The translations under genes and the position numbers were made by a program. A DNA stretch of 64,000 bases from G963668345 sp965206025 (GTDB lineage Bacteria; Acidobacteriota; Terriglobia; Bryobacterales; UBA6623): NCBI GenBank assembly GCA_965206025.1, contig CBDBIU010000004.1, positions 992,001 through 1,056,000 on the forward strand. The letters run 5' to 3'. This document shows positions 8,338 to 17,750 of the stretch, piece after piece; position 1 is the stretch's first letter, and every line of letters starts with the position of its first letter. The notes under the pieces are model-generated. The model searched no databases, had not been told where the DNA came from, and was given only the letters and a program-made list of their open reading frames with translations.

Positions 8338-10767
8338 TCACATCAAATTTATCGGGTCGACGTCGATCACCAGCGCCGTCGCCGGCCAGTTGTCGTCTTC
8401 GGCGAATTGGCGGGCGCGGTGGAGAACGCCGCCAAGCACCTTACGTCGAGGCGCCTTGAAGATGAATTGGTAGCGGTATTCCCGCTTCAGCTTGACGATC
8501 GGAGCGGCCGCGGGACCAAGCATGCGAACCCCCTCGGGCAACGCCCGTAGGTGGCGTCCGAGCCGGCCGCTGAGAGCGAGGGCCTCCTCGATCTTCTTGC
8601 CGCGAACAATCAGCGTCGCCATCGGTGTAACCGGCGGGTAATGGAGCATGCGGCGGAAGTGGATTTCCTTCTTATAGAAGCCTTCGTAATCTTGGGCGGC
8701 GGCGAAGCGGATCGCGTAGTGGTCGGGACTGAGGGTTTGCAGGAAGACGCGGCCGGGACGATCCCCGCGCCCCGCCCGCCCGGCCACTTGGGTGAGCAGC
8801 TGAAACGTTCGCTCGGCGGCGCGGACGTCGGGCATCCCCAGTGCGATGTCGGCCGAGACAACGCCGACCAGGGTGACGTTGGGAATATCGTGTCCTTTGG
8901 CGATCATTTGCGTGCCGACCAAGATGTCGTAAGCTTTGTCGCGAAAGCCGGAGAGGATCGTTTCGTAATTCGTGCGTCCGCGGACGGTGTCCCGATCGAG
9001 GCGGGCGATCCGGGCGCGCGGGTAGAGTTGCCGTAGGTAGTCTTCGACCTTTTCCGAGCCGCTCCCGATGAAGTAGATGTATTCGCTCTCGCATTTTGGA
9101 CAGACGGAGGGCACGGGCCGCGAGTAGTCGCAGTAGTGGCAGGTAAGTTTTTGATCGCGGCGATGAAAGGTCAGCGTCAGCGCGCAGTTTTCGCATTCGA
9201 CCCGCTCCCCACACTGGCGGCAGGCGACAAAGGCGGAAAACCCTCGACGGTTGAGCAGCATCATTACCTGTTCGCCGGTGTCGAGCCTCTCTCGGATGGC
9301 CTCTTGCAAGACCCGAGAGAACAGATCCTGCCGGCCGGTCTCGACAAACTCGGCCCGCATATCGACGACCTTGACGTCCGGCAGCGGGCGCCGTTCGATG
9401 CGCTCGGGCATTGCAAGCAGCCGATACTTGCCGCGCTCGACGTTGTAACGCGACTCGAGGCTCGGCGTCGCCGATCCTAAAACGACGGTCGCCGCGGCCG
9501 CCTTGGCGCGGACGATCGCTACGTCGCGTCCGTGGTAGCGTGGCGTTTCTTCCTGCTTGTAGCTGGTTTCCTGTTCCTCGTCGACAATGACAAGCCCTAG
9601 GTTTTCGAGCGGAGCGAAAACCGCCGAGCGAGTGCCGATGACCACGTGCGCTTTCCCCTCTCGAATTCTCCGCCACTGCGCGGACCGCTGAAGGCCGCCA
9701 AAGGCGCTGTGCAGTATCGCTACCTGATCGCCGAAGCGGGCAAAAAACTGCGCGGCGACGGCCGGGGTCAGGGCGATCTCGGGAACAAGCAGCAGCGAGC
9801 TTCGGCCCTCCGCCAGGGTTTGCTCGATGGCTCTCAGGTAGACTTCCGTTTTGCCCGAGCCGGTGACGCCGCTCATCAGGAACACCTGGTGAGCGCGGCC
9901 GCGAAGCGAGGCGGCGATCTCGTTCAATGCGTTTTCCTGATCCCGGTTGAGCGTCACCGGCGAGCCGGGCGCCGCGGCGACTTGATCGGCCTCGATGTTT
10001 TCCCGCCACAAGCGGATGGCGCCCAGCTTGGCCAGACGCCGCGCGACGCTCCCAACGTCACGCCGCTGCTCGCGGAGATTCTCGACATCGTGCGGTCCGG
10101 CATCGGTGGCGACGTAGTCGAGGAGCCACCGCTCCCCCTTGGCCGGCTTTGGCGGTCGAGCGTCGGGATCTCCCGCCGCGATCATGAGCCGTCCTCCACG
10201 CCGAGCGAGCGCGTCGGGCGTACTATCGACGGACTCAACGCTAAGAAGCCGCTTGCCCTGAAGTCCCGCCAAGGCGCCGGCCGCTCCGGGAACCTTTTTC
10301 CGCAGGTAGGCGGCCGTCAACGGGCGATTTTCCAAGGCTTGCAGGACCTTGACCGGGGGATCGCCGCTGTCAGCGTGAGTAAACTGGCGGGCGGCCAGCA
10401 CTCCGGCCGGCGTTAGCGAGACCACTGTTCGTGTTCGGGTGTCGTCGCTTACCGGCAGCATCGTCCGCAGCACGACGCCTAGAGGAGCGCAATAGTAGCT
10501 CGCGATCCAGCGGCCAAGCCGGAGCAATTCCTCACTCAGCGCGGGCTGCTCGTCGAGCAATCGCCTGACCTCCCGCACGTCGCTTTCCGGCCGGTTGCCG
10601 TGGCAGCGAAGAATCACCCCGGTCAGTTTCCGGGGCCCGAAAGGCACGACGACGCGACACCCAGGTCGAGCGCGGAGGGCGTCCGGGGCCGGCAGCGTAT
10701 AGGTGAACGCTTGATCCAGCGGGACAGGCAGAGCAACGTCGCAGAATTGGGACCCGGCAGTACGCAT
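8338..10767 (-). CDS. priA: Primosomal protein N' (PriA helicase)
   Basis: About 809 residues. The N-terminal 3'-DNA-end-binding domain (FCDVALPVPLDQAFTYTLP) leads to a superfamily 2 helicase with Walker A SGVTGSGKTEVYLR, Walker B IVDEEQETSYKQEE (DEEQ rather than the usual DEEH) and motif VLGSATPSLES. The zinc-binding region holds the expected cysteine pairs (CRQCGERVECENC, CHYCD, CPKCE), followed by the late helicase motifs (GTQMIAKGHDIPNVTLVGV, QVAGRAGRG). PriA reloads the replication fork after arrest or recombination by opening the fork and recruiting DnaB. The ATG at 10767 is chosen; the longer frame to 10893 runs into a repeat. Length is ~80 residues above E. coli PriA, within the family range. 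Confidence 0.95.
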   Translation of the reverse strand: MRTAGSQFCDVALPVPLDQAFTYTLPAPDALRARPGCRVVVPFGPRKLTGVILRCHGNRPESDVREVRRLLDEQPALSEELLRLGRWIASYYCAPLGVVLRTMLPVSDDTRTRTVVSLTPAGVLAARQFTHADSGDPPVKVLQALENRPLTAAYLRKKVPGAAGALAGLQGKRLLSVESVDSTPDALARRGGRLMIAAGDPDARPPKPAKGERWLLDYVATDAGPHDVENLREQRRDVGSVARRLAKLGAIRLWRENIEADQVAAAPGSPVTLNRDQENALNEIAASLRGRAHQVFLMSGVTGSGKTEVYLRAIEQTLAEGRSSLLLVPEIALTPAVAAQFFARFGDQVAILHSAFGGLQRSAQWRRIREGKAHVVIGTRSAVFAPLENLGLVIVDEEQETSYKQEETPRYHGRDVAIVRAKAAAATVVLGSATPSLESRYNVERGKYRLLAMPERIERRPLPDVKVVDMRAEFVETGRQDLFSRVLQEAIRERLDTGEQVMMLLNRRGFSAFVACRQCGERVECENCALTLTFHRRDQKLTCHYCDYSRPVPSVCPKCESEYIYFIGSGSEKVEDYLRQLYPRARIARLDRDTVRGRTNYETILSGFRDKAYDILVGTQMIAKGHDIPNVTLVGVVSADIALGMPDVRAAERTFQLLTQVAGRAGRGDRPGRVFLQTLSPDHYAIRFAAAQDYEGFYKKEIHFRRMLHYPPVTPMATLIVRGKKIEEALALSGRLGRHLRALPEGVRMLGPAAAPIVKLKREYRYQFIFKAPRRKVLGGVLHRARQFAEDDNWPATALVIDVDPINLM

Positions 10768-10782
10768 CGGTGATTCCGATTC

Positions 10783-11000
10783 TAGCCCACATTTCTCGCC
10801 GCCTGACCGCTGGTGTCGGTAAGAGGACCGACACGGCAGGTCTGGGGGCCTGCGCCAGGAGGGCTGCTGCTGCCCTACGCTGGGAAGCCGCAAAGCTGGG
10901 CCTGGGGTCTGCTGTCGTGGCGCGGACGCCTACCTCTACCGCGTCGTTGCTCGCGTCGACGCTGCGCGAGACGTGTCCCCGTGCCCGCCAGATGTCGCAC
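10783..11000. repeat. CTAG-repeat end plus ~190-bp hairpin-rich repeat (copy 1)
   Basis: Starts with CTAGCCCACATTTCTCGCC (repeat-end motif), then GTGTCGGTAAGAG paired with ACCGACAC, then GGCAGGTCTGGGGGCCTGC, then a ~130-bp conserved body. The same body occurs inverted at about 48400-48590. The two hairpins are conserved in both copies despite scattered differences. It fills the gap between divergent priA and the FG-GAP gene. Confidence 0.7.
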
Positions 11001-11035
11001 GGGGCCACACCCGTGCCTCTGATACAATCGGCGCT

Positions 11036-12274
11036 ATGAAAAGGCATTTCTGGAAGCTCCTCTCCCTGTCGCTGGCGGCCGCTTTTGCGTGGTCCATGCA
11101 GCCCGCACCGAGCCCGACTTATCCCCTGCACATGGAAGAGAGCACTTCAGACCAGCCGGTTTTCTTGCAGCACCGGATCGGCGGCGATCATTCCGAAGGC
11201 ATCGCCGTCATGGACATGAACGGCGACGGGCGCCTCGACGTAACCAGCGGAGCCTACTGGTATGAAGCGCCGGCTTTCACCCGGCACGCGTTCCGTGAAG
11301 CGCGGATCGACGGAGAATTCGTCGTCAACTGCGGCGAGTTCACGATCGATGTCGATCAAGACGGCGACCTCGACATCGTCAGCGCCGGCTGGCAGGACGA
11401 TGGCCTTTTCTGGTACGAGAACCCCGGCGAGATCGGTCCGCTCTGGGAGAAACGCCTGATCACCTCATCGCTGAACACGGAGGGCCTTTGGGTGGCCGAC
11501 GTCGATGGCGACGGCAGCCGGGATGTTGTCGCCGTTCACTACGTCGAGCAGGAAGTGTTCTACATAAGCTTCGCCGCTGGAACGCCGACGAAACACCGCG
11601 TCGGCGGCAAGGAGGGCGACGGACACGGCGTGGGCGTGGGCGATGTTGACAAGGATGGAAAGCTCGATATCATCACCGTCCACGGCTGGTATCGGCAGTT
11701 GGACGCTTCGAAGGGGCGCTGGGAGTGGCTGCCGGAATTCAAGCTGGGGGCCACCGGCTTCGGCATCCAAGTCTATGACGTGAACGCCGACGGCAAGAAC
11801 GACCTGGTTTACGGTCGCGGGCACAGCTTTGGCCTCTTCTGGCACGAACAAGTGGAGGAAAGCGGCAAGCGGGAATGGAAACAGCACTTGATCGATGGTT
11901 CCTACTCGCAGCTCCACAACGTCCACCTGGTAGACCTGAATGGAGACGATAAGCCGGAAATACTCGCCGGCAAGCGCTATCGCGGCCACAACGGAAAAGA
12001 CCCGGGGGCCTACGAGCCGCTAGCCCTTTTCTATTACACGATCGACCGCGCGACCGCTTCCTTCACGCGCTACCCGATCGCCTACAACTCGACGGCGGGC
12101 GCCGGGACGCAGTTCGTAACCGTCGATTTCGACGGAGACGGCGACAAAGACATTTTGTGCGCCGGGAAGACGGGCCAGTACTGGTTCGAGAATCTCAGTA
12201 CTGACGCCGTGCCCCAAGAACAACGCGAGAAAGAGTTGCTCTACGAGGGGGATTGGCCGTTTTCGGACGAGTAA
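11036..12274 (+). CDS. Secreted FG-GAP/VCBS repeat protein
   Basis: About 412 residues with a signal peptide (LLSLSLAAAFAWSMQPAP) and at least six repeats with the Ca2+-binding DxDxDGxxD pattern of FG-GAP/VCBS beta-propellers: MDMNGDGRLDV, DVDQDGDLDIV, DVDGDGSRDVV, DVDKDGKLDII, DVNADGKNDLV, DLNGDDKPEIL, DFDGDGDKDIL. No catalytic domain is attached. Such propellers are extracellular binding modules; in Acidobacteriota they are abundant near Gfo/Idh and ThuA genes, but ligand and role are unknown. A TACAAT box at 11023-11028 lies only 7 bp before the ATG, so transcription may begin at or next to the start codon and the message may be leaderless; no ribosome site is visible. Confidence 0.85.
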   Translation: MKRHFWKLLSLSLAAAFAWSMQPAPSPTYPLHMEESTSDQPVFLQHRIGGDHSEGIAVMDMNGDGRLDVTSGAYWYEAPAFTRHAFREARIDGEFVVNCGEFTIDVDQDGDLDIVSAGWQDDGLFWYENPGEIGPLWEKRLITSSLNTEGLWVADVDGDGSRDVVAVHYVEQEVFYISFAAGTPTKHRVGGKEGDGHGVGVGDVDKDGKLDIITVHGWYRQLDASKGRWEWLPEFKLGATGFGIQVYDVNADGKNDLVYGRGHSFGLFWHEQVEESGKREWKQHLIDGSYSQLHNVHLVDLNGDDKPEILAGKRYRGHNGKDPGAYEPLALFYYTIDRATASFTRYPIAYNSTAGAGTQFVTVDFDGDGDKDILCAGKTGQYWFENLSTDAVPQEQREKELLYEGDWPFSDE

Positions 12275-12397
12275 ACTGTCTCAGACAAGAACCTTATGAT
12301 CGTCCTCGCGACGTGGCGCACGCTTTCAGCGTGCCGTGTCGGGCTTTCGAGCCCGACATTTTCGCATCTATGGTCGACTTGTCTCCACGACAGTCCA

Positions 12398-12495
12398 CTA
12401 GCCCGCTTTTCTCATCACGTGGCGAGGCGAAGTGGGTGAGAGGCCCGTCAGTACAAGCCGCGTCGACGCTCGTGTCCACTCTGGGTGACGTGTAG
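12398..12495. repeat. CTAG-terminated repeat, partial copy
   Basis: Begins CTAGCCCGCTTTTCTCAT and continues with GTGGCGAGGCGAAGTGGGTGA and AGGCCCGTCAGTACAA, the same internal sequence as the copy at 46535-46744. No matching right end is seen before the next gene, so the copy is truncated. Confidence 0.65.
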
Positions 12496-12519
12496 CGCCC
12501 GAACCTGACAAACGATGCC

Positions 12520-13529
12520 ATGCCGCAAACCGCCCCCAAACACCTTCCCCAAGGCTCGCTGACCGATGTCGCGGGCATTAAGGTCGGGCACTTCACCCAC
12601 CCTGAACGTCCGACCGGCTGCACGGTCGTATTGGCCGAACAAGGAGCGGTAGCCGGCGTCGACGTCAGGGGCGGCGGGCCGGGAACGCGAGAAACCGATT
12701 TGCTGCGGCCGGAAGCGTCGGTTGAAAAAATTCACGCCGTCGTGCTTTCCGGGGGCAGCGCCTACGGGCTGGCCACCGCCGACGGAGTTGCCCGCTACCT
12801 TGAACAAAAGGGCGTCGGATTCCGTGTCGGCGGCGCCGTCGTGCCGATCGTGCCCGCCGCGATCCTGTTTGACCTGAACATTGGCGACCCCCGCATCCGC
12901 CCCGACGCGGCAAGCGGATTCCAGGCGGCCGAAGCGGCTTCCGCGGACCCGGTTCAGCAGGGCAACGTGGGTGCGGGCGCGGGGGCCACGGTCGGCAAGC
13001 TCTTCGGCATGGAGCGAGCGATGAAGGGTGGCTTGGGCAGCGCTTCGATCAAGCTCGAAGACGGCCTCGTCGTGGCCGCGCTGGTCGCGGTGAACGCCCT
13101 GGGAGACATTGTTGACCCCGAGGACGGCAAGCTGCTCGCGGGTGCCCGGACCGAAGACGGAAAAGGTCTAGTTGACACGCTGCGGCAAATCCGACAAGGA
13201 ATCCCCATGGCCGTCCTTTCGCGCGGTGAGAATACGACCCTCGGCGTCGTAGCGGCGAACGTCGACTGGACCAAGGCGCAAGCGACGAAGGTAGCCCAGA
13301 TGGCCCATGACGGCCTGGCCCGCGCCATCCGCCCCGCGCATATGCCGTTCGATGGCGACACGATCTTCGCTCTGGGCACGGGGATTCCGACCTCGTAGGC
13401 CGCATCGGCGCCTTAGCGGCGGACGTCACGGCGCAAGCGGTGGCCGCAGCCGTATTACGCGCCACGGGAACCGAGGGGTTGCCCGCCTCGGGCGATATGG
13501 CAAGCGCGCAGGAAGCATCCGATAGGTGA
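12520..13529 (+). pseudogene. P1-family (DmpA/NylC-like) peptidase with a 3' frameshift
   Basis: The first frame gives 292 residues with P1/DmpA family signatures: LTDVAGIKVGHFT, LSGGSAYGLATADGV, QGNVGAGAGATVGKLFG. ENTTLGVVAANV contains the Asn-Thr pair (Thr239) that in NylC-type enzymes is the autocleavage site and catalytic Thr. It then stops early at 13396-13398 (LGTGIPTS). The family's C-terminal helix (residues like LVGRIGALAADVTAQAVAAA) is present downstream in another frame to a TGA at 13527-13529. Restoring one G in the G-run at ~13379-13382 rejoins them (LGTGDSDLVGRIG). So this is a one-base deletion, real or a sequencing error. Homologues cleave N-terminal residues or amides. If real, the protein lacks its last ~45 residues. 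Confidence 0.85.
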
Positions 13530-13547
13530 GATTCCCGGCTACGACGG

Positions 13548-14702
13548 TTACGACCTGTGTTTGTTCGCGGCTGCTTTGAGCCGAGCTTGGACCAGCAACG
13601 CCGCAGTTTGCCGAGCAACGATCAGTTCTTCGTTCGTCCCCAGCACAGCGACTTGAACCCGGCTGTCTTTGCCCGAGATGAGGCGGTCGCCGGGACCACC
13701 CTCGTTGGCGGCGGGATCAAGGCGCACGCCCAGGAATTCCAACCCGCGGCAGGATAGCTCCCGCAGCGACGCTGCATTCTCGCCGATGCCGCCCGTAAAA
13801 GCGATCGCGTCAAGACCTCCCATTGCCGCCGCGTAAGCTCCGATCGACTTGCGGACCTGGTAGGCAAACGTTTCAAGAGCCAGGGTCGCCTGAGCCGCGC
13901 CGCCGCTCGATGCCTCTTGAATGTCGCGGATATCGCCTCCTTGGATACCCGACAATCCCGCCAGCCCACCGTCTTTGAGCAGCTCTTGGCGCATCTGGTC
14001 CGTCGAGTGGCCAAGCCGGTCCATCATGTAGAGAACGGCGAAGGGGTCGAGATCACCGTGCCGGGTGGCGTTTTCGAGGCCCGACTGTGGAGAGAAGCCC
14101 ATCGTTGTATCCACCGATCGACCGCGGCTTACGGCACAGATCGAAGAGCTGCCGCCGAGATGGCAAGACACGAGCCGAAGCTCTTCCCGAGGTCTGCCGA
14201 CCATCTCGGGAACCCGCTCGCTGACCCAGCGGTGGGATGCTCCGTGGAAGCCATAGCGCCTCACCCCGTGCTTCTCCGCCCAAGACCGCGGGACCCCGTA
14301 TTGCGTCGCGTGTTCGGGCATGGTCCGATGGAAACCGGGCTCCAAAACCGCCACCAACACCAACTCGGGACCTAATTGGCGGAAAGCTTCGATCGCCGTC
14401 AGATAGATGCCGTTGTGAAGCGGCGCAGCCGGCTCGAACTCGCGCATCGCCGCCAACAAATCGTCGTCCACTAGAAACGACCCGCGGTAGCGCGGACCCG
14501 CGTGGACGGCCTTGAAGCCGACCGCATCCACCCGCTCGAAAGTTCCCAGAATTTCCTGAATAGCCTGGCGGTGGTCGGCGGCGTCGCCGCCCGCTTGGCC
14601 GATGCGCTCGAACCGCCCCTTGGCGAGAACTTTTTCGGAGGGAAACTCCAGCAGTTGATACTTCAGGGACGTGGAGCCTAAATTCGGCGCCAAGATGTTC
14701 AC
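13548..14702 (-). CDS. ackA: Acetate kinase
   Basis: 384 residues of the acetate/butyrate kinase fold. N-terminal NLGSTSLKY matches the NxGSSSxK motif that binds phosphate; HRTMPEHA, RRYGFHGASHRWV (substrate His/Arg region), VSCHLGGSSSICAV and FTGGIGENA are the other family motifs. It interconverts acetyl phosphate + ADP and acetate + ATP. No phosphotransacetylase gene is nearby. The start is GTG (MNILAPNLGS) with GGAAAGGTG about 9 bp upstream. The TSL in place of the usual SSS after NLGS is a mild variation; at this length and motif set, acetate rather than butyrate kinase is preferred, with propionate kinase possible. Confidence 0.88.
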   Translation of the reverse strand: MNILAPNLGSTSLKYQLLEFPSEKVLAKGRFERIGQAGGDAADHRQAIQEILGTFERVDAVGFKAVHAGPRYRGSFLVDDDLLAAMREFEPAAPLHNGIYLTAIEAFRQLGPELVLVAVLEPGFHRTMPEHATQYGVPRSWAEKHGVRRYGFHGASHRWVSERVPEMVGRPREELRLVSCHLGGSSSICAVSRGRSVDTTMGFSPQSGLENATRHGDLDPFAVLYMMDRLGHSTDQMRQELLKDGGLAGLSGIQGGDIRDIQEASSGGAAQATLALETFAYQVRKSIGAYAAAMGGLDAIAFTGGIGENAASLRELSCRGLEFLGVRLDPAANEGGPGDRLISGKDSRVQVAVLGTNEELIVARQTAALLVQARLKAAANKHRS

Positions 14703-14884
14703 TGGTTGCGCACCTTTCCGGTTTAAGAAACGAGAGATCCCCCGTTCGCGTCGTTCGTAGGAGGGGAAAGTCGGCGGCTGTTCCGGCAGCCCGCCGCCCG
14801 CCCCAGGGCCTCGCAGTCGGCCCTTTGAGGGCGAACGTTGCTCGCCTGCTCAGGCGACCATCACCGAGGGGGCCTCGGAGGAAA

Positions 14885-16042
14885 CTACTGAGACTCTCTG
14901 ATTTTGGCCAGCGTCGCTTGAGCTTGCTGTTGGTAAGGATTCGGGACTTTCGCCGCGATGCCCATCCAGTTCGTGGCGGCGCGGATGTTGTCACCCTCGA
15001 TATCCAGCTTGACGTAACAGACGCCCATGTAATACGCCAGCTCGCCGTATGGCGCGCCGCCTTGCGCTTTTAATGGCTCCTCGGCTTCGCGCAAAAGCAC
15101 TCGTGAGTCCCGAAACTTCTGGAGATCATTGCCGCCCTCCACCACGAGCACTCTAGCGAGAGTGTATTTAGAAAGCGCGGTGAACAACGCCTGGTGTTTG
15201 GCCCAATCTTCCTCGGCCACATTATCCGGCTTCGGCTTTTCCGCTAGCACCTGCAACACTCGATTGGCGTAGTCCCTGGCTTTGGCGGGGCCCCCCTTTC
15301 TCAAGCTGGAATCGGCCAGGTTGTAAAGGTACGACTCATTGTTGGGGTCGCTTTCCAGGGCGAGCTCCATGTAGTGAATCGTCTTCTCGAAGTTGCCGAG
15401 CTGCTGGTAGGCGCCGACGTAGAGGGGGGGCGTCAGCTTGGCGTACTGGCTGTCGGGAAAATGTTCGATGAGGGTGTCCAAGTAGGCCACTTTCTGGGCC
15501 GCATCCGTCAGGTTGAATACCGAAGCGTACAGGTGGTATTCGATATTGCGATTCGCCGCGGCACCGGCGCCGGTGACGGCCTCCCACATCGGCATTTCGT
15601 CTTCGTATTCGGGTTCAGGCGTAGCCGCCGTCTTATCGGCGATCGGCTTCGTCTCGAGAACATGCGGCAGCAAGGCGTCCCAATTCTGCGTGCCATAGAG
15701 CGCCAGCGTCATGTTGTCACGCGCCTCGATGAGATCCGGCGCCATCGCCACCAGCTTCTTCCCATACTCGAGCACCTTCGGGAAGTTCTTCTGTTCTACG
15801 TACAAACCCTGTAACTGAAGATAGACATAGCCGATCTGATCGTGTCCGCCGTACTTTGCGACGAAAGCCTCAAACAACTGGGCTTTCTCGGCCGGATCCT
15901 CACTCAGGATGGCCTGGTTGATGAGAGATCCTTCGTCACTCTCGGTATTAATCGACGGGTTGCGGATACCTTCCTGCAACTGAGCGGCGGCAGGAGCGCC
16001 CAGCAGGCACAAAAGAACAAGAGCCGGCAATAGTTTTTTCAT
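14885..16042 (-). CDS. Secreted TPR-repeat protein
   Basis: About 385 residues beginning MKKLLPALVLLCLLGAPAAAQ, a strong signal peptide. The body is all-helical with TPR-like units (GYVYLQLQGLYVEQKNFPKVLEYGKK and QQLGNFEKTIHYMELALESDPNN are the clearest). It ends in KVPNPYQQQAQATLAKI. It is probably periplasmic and a scaffold for protein contacts; no enzymatic domain is visible. It shares the minus strand with ackA but is ~180 bp away, so co-transcription is uncertain. GGGAG lies ~9 bp before the ATG at 16042, supporting this start over the longer frame to 16069. The nearest upstream sequence is IS copy 2, whose insertion ~80 bp away may have removed the native promoter. Confidence 0.8.
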   Translation of the reverse strand: MKKLLPALVLLCLLGAPAAAQLQEGIRNPSINTESDEGSLINQAILSEDPAEKAQLFEAFVAKYGGHDQIGYVYLQLQGLYVEQKNFPKVLEYGKKLVAMAPDLIEARDNMTLALYGTQNWDALLPHVLETKPIADKTAATPEPEYEDEMPMWEAVTGAGAAANRNIEYHLYASVFNLTDAAQKVAYLDTLIEHFPDSQYAKLTPPLYVGAYQQLGNFEKTIHYMELALESDPNNESYLYNLADSSLRKGGPAKARDYANRVLQVLAEKPKPDNVAEEDWAKHQALFTALSKYTLARVLVVEGGNDLQKFRDSRVLLREAEEPLKAQGGAPYGELAYYMGVCYVKLDIEGDNIRAATNWMGIAAKVPNPYQQQAQATLAKIRESQ

Positions 16043-16123
16043 TTCCGATTCTCCCAAGCTGTGATTCAAGCTGTCCGAACGTGTTCCGCATGGTACGCCA
16101 ATCGGACCAAGGAATCAAGGGGG

Positions 16124-17694
16124 AGTCTTGTCTCATGCAAGATGAGTCTGAACGAGGAGTTTGTTTCTCACACAAGATGAGCCTGAAGGATCGGGGAGTG
16201 GGCATGCTGGGAATTGACTATCCAAGTGCAAAACACCAGCAAGCTGAACCTGCAACAGATCCAGCAGTTTCTCCACTCCAGCGAGGAGATTCGATTCAAA
16301 GGCAAAGGGCGGGCCGAGATCTACACGTGGGTGGCGCGCACGCTTCGCCAGCACGGCTACAGCCGCCAAAACCGCGCCGACAAAGGGCTGCTGCGGCAGT
16401 ATCTGGTCAAGATGACCGGACTGAGCCGGGCGCAAATCACGCGGCTGATCCAGCAGTACCGGCAGGGCGGAGAACTCCAACCCGCCCGCTACCGGCGGCA
16501 TCGCTTTGCCCGCAAGTACACGCCCGCCGACGTCGAACTGCTGGCGGCGGTGGACGAGGCCCACGAAACCCTCAGCGGCCCGGCCACGCGCAAGATCCTC
16601 GAGCGGGAATACCAGCAGTACCAGCAGCGCGAATACGAGCGGCTGGCGGGGATCTCGGTGGCCCAGATCTATCGCCTGCGGCGGCGCAGAGCCTACCGCC
16701 AGCGGCGGCTGCATTTCACCAAGACCCGGCCCACGGCGGTGTCGATCGGCGAGCGGCGCCGGCCCGACCCGCAAGGCCAACCCGGCTTTCTGCGAGTGGA
16801 TACGGTGCATCAAGGGGATCGCGATGGCGTCAAGGGCGTCTACCACATCAATGCCGTGGATGAAGTCACCCAGTGGCAAGTGGTCGGCGCCACGCCCGCG
16901 ATCAGTGAAGCCTGGCTGGAGCCGTTGCTGAAAGCCATGATCGAGCAGTTTCCCTTTCGTATCCGCGGCTTCCATTCCGACAACGGCAGCGAGTTCCTCA
17001 ATCGCACGGTGGAGAAGCTATTGAACAAGCTGCTGATCGAACAGACCAAGTCGCGTCCGCGGCACTCCAACGACAACGGCTTGGTGGAATCGAAAAACGG
17101 CGCGGTGATCCGCAAACACATGGGATATACGTACATCGCGGCGCCGCACGCGGGGCGCATCCAGCGCTTCTACCAACAGCACTTCAATCCCTATTTGAAC
17201 TTCCACCGGCCCTGCGGACAGCCCGAGATCAAGACCGACGCCAAAGGCAAGCAGAAGCGGGTGTACCGCCACTACCAGACGCCTTGGGAATCTTTCGAGA
17301 AGTTGCCCGAGGCCGCCAGCTATCTCAAGCCAGGGCAGAGGCTGGAGGCTCTGGGCCGCATTGCCCAGGCCGAAAGCGACACGGCGGCGGCCCGCCGGAT
17401 GCAGCGAGCCAAGCAGAAGCTGTTTGCCAGTTTCCGTTCCGCGAACACGCCGTGCTGAACAGCAGGAAGAGGGCTGTGGAAATGACGGGCGATGGAAAAC
17501 GAGGAAAACCAAAACCAGGTTTCCCTTCGTTTCCCACCGCCCTTGGAAATCGCTCCGCGATTCCCACAATCCCACAACCCCGACGACGATTCTCCCCTTC
17601 CCAAAACTCAAAATCAAAAAGCCCGAAAGGAGCCCCAGCGACTCAAAAAGCCCCAACCCCCGTCTTCAGGCTCATCCTTCGATGAGAAAATGCT
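16124..17694 (+). mobile_element. Insertion sequence copy 2 (1571 bp, 5-bp target duplication)
   Basis: Same element as 4748-6318, opposite orientation. Flanked by GGGGG at 16119-16123 and 17695-17699. Left end AGTCTTGTCTCATGCAAG, right end the reverse of AGCATTTTCTCATCGAAG. The left end carries two copies of the TCTCAnnCAAGATGAGYCT motif starting at 16131 and 16166 (35 bp apart), the right end one. Each copy has its own target duplication, so they are two independent insertions. Confidence 0.9.
16214..17458 (+). CDS. DDE integrase-core transposase (IS copy 2)
   Basis: 414 residues, the same sequence as the copy at 4984-6228. The rve core has Asp in RVDTVHQGD, Asp in FHSDNGSEF and Glu in LVESKNGAV, so the protein should be active. 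The ~230 bp between the stop and the right IS end hold no convincing gene. TTG start (MTIQVQNTS). Confidence 0.92.
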   Translation: MTIQVQNTSKLNLQQIQQFLHSSEEIRFKGKGRAEIYTWVARTLRQHGYSRQNRADKGLLRQYLVKMTGLSRAQITRLIQQYRQGGELQPARYRRHRFARKYTPADVELLAAVDEAHETLSGPATRKILEREYQQYQQREYERLAGISVAQIYRLRRRRAYRQRRLHFTKTRPTAVSIGERRRPDPQGQPGFLRVDTVHQGDRDGVKGVYHINAVDEVTQWQVVGATPAISEAWLEPLLKAMIEQFPFRIRGFHSDNGSEFLNRTVEKLLNKLLIEQTKSRPRHSNDNGLVESKNGAVIRKHMGYTYIAAPHAGRIQRFYQQHFNPYLNFHRPCGQPEIKTDAKGKQKRVYRHYQTPWESFEKLPEAASYLKPGQRLEALGRIAQAESDTAAARRMQRAKQKLFASFRSANTPC

Positions 17695-17750
17695 GGGGGC
17701 AGAGCACGATTTGATCCGAAAAGACCCGCGGAAAGGGCCGCGCGCCGCAT

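Noticed and set aside
4743..17699. Composite transposon formed by the two IS copies
   Set aside because: Each copy has its own matching 5-bp duplication, so they inserted independently; a composite unit would show one duplication at the outer ends only.
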